5,570 nt of DNA from Candidatus Roizmanbacteria bacterium (GTDB lineage: Bacteria; Patescibacteriota; Microgenomatia; UBA1406; GWC2-37-13), in NCBI GenBank assembly GCA_026395475.1, contig JAPLYQ010000010.1:1-5570 (forward strand), given 5' to 3'. The notes beneath the pieces were generated by a model. It saw only the letters and a program-made list of their open reading frames with translations. It was not told the DNA's origin and did not search any database. Made by a program: the position numbers and the translations under genes. The first letter of the stretch is position 1; every line of letters begins with the position of its first letter. Below are positions 1-4,792 of the stretch, piece after piece.

Positions 1-3000
1 GAGCCAGAAGTAAGTTATTATTGGCGTGTACAAGCATGCGATACGCTTGGTCATTGTTCCTCTTGGTCAACTCCCAGAAGAATAAACATTGATAATACTG
101 CTCCAACTGGGACAGTTGCATACAGTACAGAGTCACCAACAAATACAGATGTTATTGCTACATTTACTCCATTAGAACCAGTCACGGTAACATCAGCTGG
201 TGGATCAACACATACATTTACAACAAATGGTACATTCACTTTCACTTATTATGATGCTGCAGGGAATACAGGTTCTACAATTGCAACTGTTTCTAATATC
301 GATCGTGTAGCTCCAGCCGTTCCAACAGGAATATATTATCGAGACACAGACAATAGCAAAGACATTGTATGTGGTGGTTATACAAATACTAGACATCTAG
401 ACGTTTATTGGAATGCAAATTCAGACTCAGATTTTTATCAATATGAATATGTATCTTTCAATGCTGATGGGAGCACAGGACCAATAAGAACGTTTACTAC
501 CAATTACTTCAATGCATCATGGTGGACTATTCCAACTGAAGGCACATATGGTGCACAAATACGAGCAGTTGATACAGCAGGAAATAAATCCGATTGGTAT
601 GGAGGAGCTCAAAGCATTGATAATAGTTGCAAATTTATTGTAGATTGGTCTGCTCCAACAGCAACCATAACGTATAGCACCACAGTTCCTACAAATGGAG
701 ATGCTACCGCAACTCTTGTACCTTCAGAAACAGTGACAGTAACAAATAATGGAGGATCTACAAGCTATGTTTTTACAGCGAATGGATCATTTACATTTAA
801 TTTCACAGACAATGCTGGAAATACTGGGACTGCAACAGCAACAGTATCAAACATTGATAAAACCGCACCTGCTACCCCGTTATTAACTGCACCAACTAAT
901 AATCAATATTTGGCATCACATGACTTTACATTTTCATGGGGAGGAGTAACCGATTCAAGTACACCAATTACTTATGAATGGGAAGCGTCATATGGTACCG
1001 GAACGAATGTAGATGGGTCATTCACAAGTAGACTTGCATATCACAGTCTCTCCTCACCTTCGGTAAGTAGTCCTGGAACACCTGACAATATCTATTATTG
1101 GCATGTAAGAGCTATTGATGGAGTTGGGAATACCAGTGCATGGACAATAACATGGAAAGTAACAGTAGATAATTATGCTCCAGTTACTTCTAACGATATT
1201 GCAGATTCAAACTGGCACAATACAGATGTAACGGTAAATCTTTCTTGTACAGACTCAGGAAGTTCATGTGATAAAACTTATTACCAAATAAATGGAGGGA
1301 GCTTTATTGAGGGATCTAATCTGACTCTCAGTACAGATGGTGAATACACTATTTCATACTATTCTGTTGATAAAGCAGGAAACACTGAAAGCGTAAAGAC
1401 AGCTGCAAACGTGGTAAAGATCGATAAGACATTGCCAACAGTTGTCTCAGTAAGTTCAGATGGTGAAACGTACAACCTAGCATCAGCAAGTCCAACAATT
1501 AAAATCACGTTTAGCGAGGATATTTATAATATGCCAACTGTAGAAGTGCATACAAATCCTTTCATCCAATCAGTAAATAATTGTGGTGACAGTGATGCAA
1601 AAACATTCTGTTTCACATATTTGCTTAATACTGAAGAATTAACACACACAATTTATATTTCTGGAGCACAGGATAAAGCTGGAAATATAATTGTTGAAAA
1701 CCGAGACCATACATTTAAGGTTGATCGTATTGCACCACATCTTGTAAATAAGACACCATTTGAAGGATGGTATAACACAGCTCAAACATCGACATTCGAA
1801 TACACTGACGGGATAGGTATTGCATCAGGGAACAATCCAACATGTAGTATAAATTCCGAAGGTACAAATCAAAAATGTTCTGTTACTCCAAATGTGTGTG
1901 ATACGGCAGGAAATTGTAATACAACATCAGTTACCTCAAATGGAGCTGATATTGATTTAGTAAAGCCAGGAAGTATTATCACCATTCCAACAAATCCTGG
2001 GACTGATAGCACCGTATACATAAGTTCATGGAGTGGATCCATTAGAGGAACAGCATCAGATAATTTGAGTGGCGTGAATGGTGTGAAGATATCTATACAG
2101 AATGCTGGTGGACTTTATTTTAACGGATCATCATTTGCGGAAAGTGAGGAATATTTGCTAGATACCACCTATTCTGCAGGATCTTGGCATTATGACGGTC
2201 TTACCTCACCAATTGAAGGAAGTTACACCATAAAATCGCACGCAATCGATAATGCAGGGAATACGGAAAGCACCTATACGCTCACCATCATTCTTGATAA
2301 AACTATTCCAGAAGTTGCAATTTCTCTTAACCCAACAGTGGGGGATGCTGCAAATGGATGGTACAAGACTCAACCAGAAGTAACACTCACCGCAACAGAT
2401 ACATATCTTGATGGAGTAGAGTACCAATGGGATTCAAAGACTGGTGCATGGACAACATATGTTGCTCCATTCAAACCAGGGTCAGAAGGGGCTCATGTAC
2501 TGTACTATCGAGCACATGACTTAGCAGATAATTATTCTGACATTGGGGTAAAAAATATTAAGTGGAATAAAACAGATCTTAAAAATGGTCCACTTAATGT
2601 GAATGTTTCACCAAACCCAACAAATGAGTCCACTTCAAAAGTAAAGTGGGATGCAGCAGTGTCTGATACTATCGGAATAGACAGATATGAAGTGCAATGG
2701 AAGCTAAAAAATGGGACAGGAAATACATATACAAAAAGTGTTGGCAATGATGTAAGAGAATACACTGTGGACAACCTTACAGAGGGAGTATGGGAAGTAA
2801 AAGTTACTGCATTTGATGCAAGTGGGAATAATAAAAGTGCATCAGCAGATTTGACCGTTGATAGAAGTGGCCCAACTGCTCCAACATTGTCCATATTTGG
2901 AACTGCACCAGGCTCAGTATCACTCAGCTGGAGCAAGATTGATGGAGCTACAAACTACATCATCTGGTATGGCACAACACCAGGTTCTTACCAATATGGA

Positions 3001-3363
3001 GCAAAAGTTGGAGATACACAAAGCTTCACCGTACAAGGTCTGGGAGCTGGTACCTACTACTTTATCGTAAAAGCAGTTGATGCAGCAGGAAATCAAGGTG
3101 GGAACAGCAACGAAGTATCCACTGGGGCAATTGCTGGGGCACCAGGTGTAGCAGCAGGGACAGTGGCTCAGGGATTTGGTGAACAAGTACTTGGAACAAA
3201 TACATTGACTCCAACTCCTACTCCAAAAGGATCTGTACTTGGGACTGAAACAAAGACTGGGAAAACAAATCTTTGGTGGTGGCCATGGATATTACTTCTC
3301 TTATTACCTCCAAGCATCTGGTTTGGATATAAAAAGTGGAAGAATAGACAGATCAACCCATAA
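1..3363 (+). CDS. Giant modular Ig/FN3-like surface protein with C-terminal membrane anchor (5' partial)
   Basis: The frame is open from base 1 to the TAA at 3361-3363, giving 1120 residues; the N-terminus and signal peptide lie outside the window. Residue numbers count from base 1. The protein is a chain of beta-sandwich modules. In order they are: an FN3-like end (1-30), Ig-like (31-105), FN3-like (106-214), a second copy of the Ig-like module (215-290), FN3-like (291-389), an OmpL47/Big-like module with the GWxxxDVTV type of opening (390-479), an SbsA-like Ig module (480-579), a Cys-rich module (580-656), Ig-like (657-770), OmpL47-like (771-860) and two FN3-like modules (861-957, 958-1041). 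Nearly every module carries a D-x-x-G-N turn and most end in D-x-x-x-P. An Ala/Gly hinge (1042-1060), TPTPTP (1070-1075), VLGT motifs (1063, 1079), a Trp-rich membrane span (about 1091-1110) and a basic tail (KKWKNR) follow. This predicts an extracellular protein anchored by its C-terminus, probably for adhesion or a cell-surface coat. The exact ligand is unknown and the domain family names are by eye. Confidence 0.9.
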   Translation, partial: EPEVSYYWRVQACDTLGHCSSWSTPRRINIDNTAPTGTVAYSTESPTNTDVIATFTPLEPVTVTSAGGSTHTFTTNGTFTFTYYDAAGNTGSTIATVSNIDRVAPAVPTGIYYRDTDNSKDIVCGGYTNTRHLDVYWNANSDSDFYQYEYVSFNADGSTGPIRTFTTNYFNASWWTIPTEGTYGAQIRAVDTAGNKSDWYGGAQSIDNSCKFIVDWSAPTATITYSTTVPTNGDATATLVPSETVTVTNNGGSTSYVFTANGSFTFNFTDNAGNTGTATATVSNIDKTAPATPLLTAPTNNQYLASHDFTFSWGGVTDSSTPITYEWEASYGTGTNVDGSFTSRLAYHSLSSPSVSSPGTPDNIYYWHVRAIDGVGNTSAWTITWKVTVDNYAPVTSNDIADSNWHNTDVTVNLSCTDSGSSCDKTYYQINGGSFIEGSNLTLSTDGEYTISYYSVDKAGNTESVKTAANVVKIDKTLPTVVSVSSDGETYNLASASPTIKITFSEDIYNMPTVEVHTNPFIQSVNNCGDSDAKTFCFTYLLNTEELTHTIYISGAQDKAGNIIVENRDHTFKVDRIAPHLVNKTPFEGWYNTAQTSTFEYTDGIGIASGNNPTCSINSEGTNQKCSVTPNVCDTAGNCNTTSVTSNGADIDLVKPGSIITIPTNPGTDSTVYISSWSGSIRGTASDNLSGVNGVKISIQNAGGLYFNGSSFAESEEYLLDTTYSAGSWHYDGLTSPIEGSYTIKSHAIDNAGNTESTYTLTIILDKTIPEVAISLNPTVGDAANGWYKTQPEVTLTATDTYLDGVEYQWDSKTGAWTTYVAPFKPGSEGAHVLYYRAHDLADNYSDIGVKNIKWNKTDLKNGPLNVNVSPNPTNESTSKVKWDAAVSDTIGIDRYEVQWKLKNGTGNTYTKSVGNDVREYTVDNLTEGVWEVKVTAFDASGNNKSASADLTVDRSGPTAPTLSIFGTAPGSVSLSWSKIDGATNYIIWYGTTPGSYQYGAKVGDTQSFTVQGLGAGTYYFIVKAVDAAGNQGGNSNEVSTGAIAGAPGVAAGTVAQGFGEQVLGTNTLTPTPTPKGSVLGTETKTGKTNLWWWPWILLLLLPPSIWFGYKKWKNRQINP
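91..315 (+). repeat. Ig-like module, copy 1 of a tandemly related pair
   Basis: This encodes residues 31-105 of the surface protein, running from DNTAP to DRVAP. It aligns with the module at 643-870 with one single-residue gap. By hand count about 46 of 75 positions are identical, including the GGST, NG.F.F, AGNTG and ATVSNID segments. The DNA differs widely at synonymous sites, so the duplication is old or has been diversified. Confidence 0.8.
643..870 (+). repeat. Ig-like module, copy 2 of a tandemly related pair
   Basis: This encodes residues 215-290 of the surface protein, running from DWSAP to DKTAP. It matches the module at 91-315 along its full length and is one residue longer, next to the GGST turn. 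An FN3-like module with two Cys (C124, C210) separates the two copies, so the duplicated unit may have been an Ig+FN3 pair. Confidence 0.8.
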
Positions 3364-3385
3364 GTCCTATTTACTTGAAACTTTC

Positions 3386-3419
3386 AAAACAGCCCTCTCA
3401 CAAGGAGGGCTGTTTTTTT
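3386..3419 (+). terminator. Intrinsic (Rho-independent) terminator of the surface protein gene
   Basis: A perfect 12-bp stem pairs AAAACAGCCCTC (3386-3397) with GAGGGCTGTTTT (3405-3416) around a 7-base loop. It runs into seven consecutive T (3413-3419). It starts 22 bases after the TAA stop at 3363. The GC-rich core directly before a T-run is the textbook form. On the reverse strand the same stem is followed by only four T, so leftward function would be weaker. Confidence 0.93.
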
Positions 3420-3455
3420 AGCCTCTGTTAACTGCGTCAGTTAACAGAGGCTAAA
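3417..3455. repeat. Perfect 18-bp palindrome with 3-base loop, abutting the terminator
   Basis: TTTAGCCTCTGTTAACTG (3417-3434) is the exact reverse complement of 3438-3455, leaving only CGT as a loop. The first three T are shared with the terminator T-run, so the two hairpins partly compete. No T-run follows on either strand, so it is not a canonical terminator. It ends 6 bases before the predicted -35 element of the next gene. A protein-binding operator, an RNA 3'-end protecting hairpin or a recombination site are all possible; the role is unassigned. Confidence 0.85.
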
Positions 3456-3461
3456 GTTACA

Positions 3462-3490
3462 TTGACTTACTATTTGTAATAAGTAATAAT
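3462..3490 (+). promoter_or_regulatory. Predicted sigma-70-type promoter for the secreted/membrane gene pair
   Basis: TTGACT (3462-3467, 5 of 6 to consensus) and AATAAT (3485-3490, 5 of 6) are separated by an optimal 17 bases. Transcription would start near 3496-3498, leaving a leader of only about 12 bases before the ATG at 3510, or about 25 before the ATG at 3522. It lies downstream of a strong terminator, which fits an independent transcription unit. GTAAT occurs three times across the region (3476, 3483, 3491), but this is weak evidence in AT-rich DNA. Confidence 0.7.
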
Positions 3491-3494
3491 GTAA

Positions 3495-3516
3495 TTTGCA
3501 TACTAAAATATGCAAA
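3495..3516. repeat. 8-bp inverted repeat spanning the first start codon
   Basis: TTTGCATA (3495-3502) and TATGCAAA (3509-3516) are perfect complements around a 6-base loop (CTAAAA). The predicted transcription start falls at the left arm and the ATG at 3510 lies inside the right arm. It could therefore be a 5'-terminal mRNA hairpin hiding the first AUG, or an operator just downstream of the -10 box. The arms are real; the function is inference. Confidence 0.5.
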
Positions 3517-4394
3517 ATACTATGAAAAAATACGCATTCATGGGGGTTCTTTTTTTCTTTTCAATTGCCATCTGTACTGTTTCAATTCGCTCTGCTCAAG
3601 CTATCGATACAGAAAATACAGTGGGCACTTCACAATTACGATATGCAACAATAAATCCATCAGAATATAGACGGAGGGTTACAGAAGCTGCTCATAGAAA
3701 ACCTACTTTAAATCCTACAGATTACATCCTTAAACTCAGCAGCACTCCAGAACGTACAGTGACTGCCATGGTTACCAGAAAGCCAACCATGAGCCAAACA
3801 CAGTATGTACATGAGTATTATCTTAAACTCAGTGGCACTCCTACTCCAACTATTGATCAATCACAGTATTTTCATAAATTAAATGGTATGACAGAAGAAA
3901 AACCTCATGCAAGTCCAAGTGGTGTGCTAGGTAAGAAAAAACTTGCAGATGCAAAATTGCGAATCTGCCAAGAAAAATCTCAAGATATGAAAAAGCGATC
4001 AATATATTTAGTAAATTCTGTTGCAGAGATTGAAAAAAAATTTACCTCAATTCTTTCAGGAGTCGAAAATTATTATAAAGAGAAAATTGTCCCCACGGGT
4101 GTGGCTCTTCCAAATTATGATGCGCTTGTTGCTGACATTGCTACCAGAGAAAAAGCAGTTGGTCCACTTCTTGAAAAGGCGCAAGTAGACGCAACCAATT
4201 TTTCATGCACTGGAGATGATCCACATGGACAACTACAACAACTTGATACCGATGTCCGTGCAGTCTTACATGCATTACAAGAATATAGAACTGGTATTCA
4301 TAACCTCATGGCAGCTTTGCGAGAGTTAAAGGTAGTTGAACCAACGGTTACACCAATTCCCACCATTACCATATTACCTACGGTTCAACCATAA
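3510..4394 (+). CDS. Secreted CPR-type helical protein with Tyr-centred repeats and Thr/Pro tail, function unknown
   Basis: This encodes 294 residues from ATG 3510, or 290 from ATG 3522. The latter gives a classic MKK signal-peptide start, and neither ATG has a Shine-Dalgarno sequence. A Sec signal peptide (basic MKK, hydrophobic 8-24) probably ends at AQA (29-31). Residues 49-132 hold four degenerate Tyr-centred repeats (Y53, Y72, Y99, Y120), with KLSSTP or KLSGTP after the second and third. A VLG motif (139-141) precedes a helical domain (about 145-275) containing VPTGVALPNYDALVADI (194-210), Cys153 and Cys233 (FSCTGDD), and an HNLMAALREL-type C-terminal helix. Thr/Pro residues 277-294 end the protein without a membrane span. 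From memory this helical domain recurs in Microgenomates proteins of unknown function. It is probably periplasmic or extracellular and held by a partner, perhaps the product of the next gene. No lipobox precedes Cys22. Confidence 0.88.
   Translation: MQNTMKKYAFMGVLFFFSIAICTVSIRSAQAIDTENTVGTSQLRYATINPSEYRRRVTEAAHRKPTLNPTDYILKLSSTPERTVTAMVTRKPTMSQTQYVHEYYLKLSGTPTPTIDQSQYFHKLNGMTEEKPHASPSGVLGKKKLADAKLRICQEKSQDMKKRSIYLVNSVAEIEKKFTSILSGVENYYKEKIVPTGVALPNYDALVADIATREKAVGPLLEKAQVDATNFSCTGDDPHGQLQQLDTDVRAVLHALQEYRTGIHNLMAALRELKVVEPTVTPIPTITILPTVQP
3696..3842 (+). repeat. Degenerate internal repeat within the secreted helical protein
   Basis: Two units, residues 63-80 (3696-3749) and 90-111 (3777-3842), both begin RKPT, carry a central Tyr and end LKLSxTP. 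The second has a short insertion after its Tyr. At DNA level 3729-3748 and 3822-3841 match at 18 of 20 bases, 93 bases apart, so part of the repeat is recent enough to see in nucleotides. Flanking half-units centred on Y53 and Y120 look like older copies. Confidence 0.65.
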
Positions 4395-4399
4395 TCACT

Positions 4400-4792
4400 A
4401 TGGAAAACTTACCAACAGCAGATTTAGATAAGGCCCCATTTCCAGAACCACGAGAAACAAACTATGTGTTGACCGGGATAATTGTTGGGCTTATTCTTTC
4501 TTTTGCGATTGTTGGAGTACTCTATTTTAAAAGTTTGTCTAAACCAAACCCCCTTAAAATACAAGAACAAGCTACCACAGGAGCTGGCCAAACAAATGAG
4601 ACTACTGCAAACCCGTCTGGAATTTCTGCATCAAAAATATCCCCAACAGTGCAGCCAACAGTGACACCAGTAAAAGTAAACTCACAGATAGATCTTATAA
4701 AGCAACAAACCGATCTTGATGTTACCGATATGAAAGGGGTACTGACAGATCTTGAAAAGAACTCTCGTGACTCCCTCCAATTCGCTCAGTGA
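4400..4792 (+). CDS. Small single-span membrane protein with Thr/Pro linker and C-terminal helix, function unknown
   Basis: This encodes 130 residues. The ATG lies 5 bases after the stop of the secreted helical gene and has no Shine-Dalgarno sequence, so translation is probably coupled and the two genes form an operon. Residues 1-21 are acidic and Pro-rich. Residues 22-43 form one clear membrane span (VLTGIIVGLILSFAIVGVLYF). Residues 44-92 are a flexible linker with SPTVQPTVTP. Residues 96-130 look like an amphipathic helix (SQIDLIKQQ, then DLDVTDMKGVLTDLE). The PTVQP string also ends the upstream protein. I recall similar small anchored proteins with a Leu/Asp-rich C-terminal helix next to this secreted family in CPR genomes, but no function is known. 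It may anchor its neighbour to the membrane (inference). Orientation is uncertain because the positive charges follow the span. The 3' end overlaps the convergent hydrolase gene by 7 bases. Confidence 0.85.
   Translation: MENLPTADLDKAPFPEPRETNYVLTGIIVGLILSFAIVGVLYFKSLSKPNPLKIQEQATTGAGQTNETTANPSGISASKISPTVQPTVTPVKVNSQIDLIKQQTDLDVTDMKGVLTDLEKNSRDSLQFAQ

Noticed and set aside
733..735. GTG as a possible start for an 876-residue protein
   Set aside because: The same frame is open back to base 1 and encodes continuous Ig/FN3-like modules; the GTG lies in the middle of the second Ig copy and has no ribosome binding site.
2532..2936. 134-residue open frame on the minus strand
   Set aside because: It lies wholly antisense to well-formed FN3-like modules, is low-complexity in Ser, Thr, Phe and Leu and shows no family resemblance; it is a shadow of the surface protein gene.
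2858..3421. Short + strand frames overlapping the end of the surface protein gene
   Set aside because: They are out of frame with the modular protein, lack ribosome binding sites and one runs into the terminator; composition looks like a frame shadow.
3570..3575. Possible lipoprotein Cys (residue 22) in the signal peptide of the 3510 gene
   Set aside because: The residues before it are IAI rather than a lipobox ending in Gly, Ala or Ser, and an AQA signal peptidase I site follows.
4033..4040. Run of eight A (and seven T at 3550-3556) as a slippage or phase-variation site
   Set aside because: The frame is intact through both, the runs encode plausible Lys-Lys and Phe residues, and such runs are expected in AT-rich DNA.
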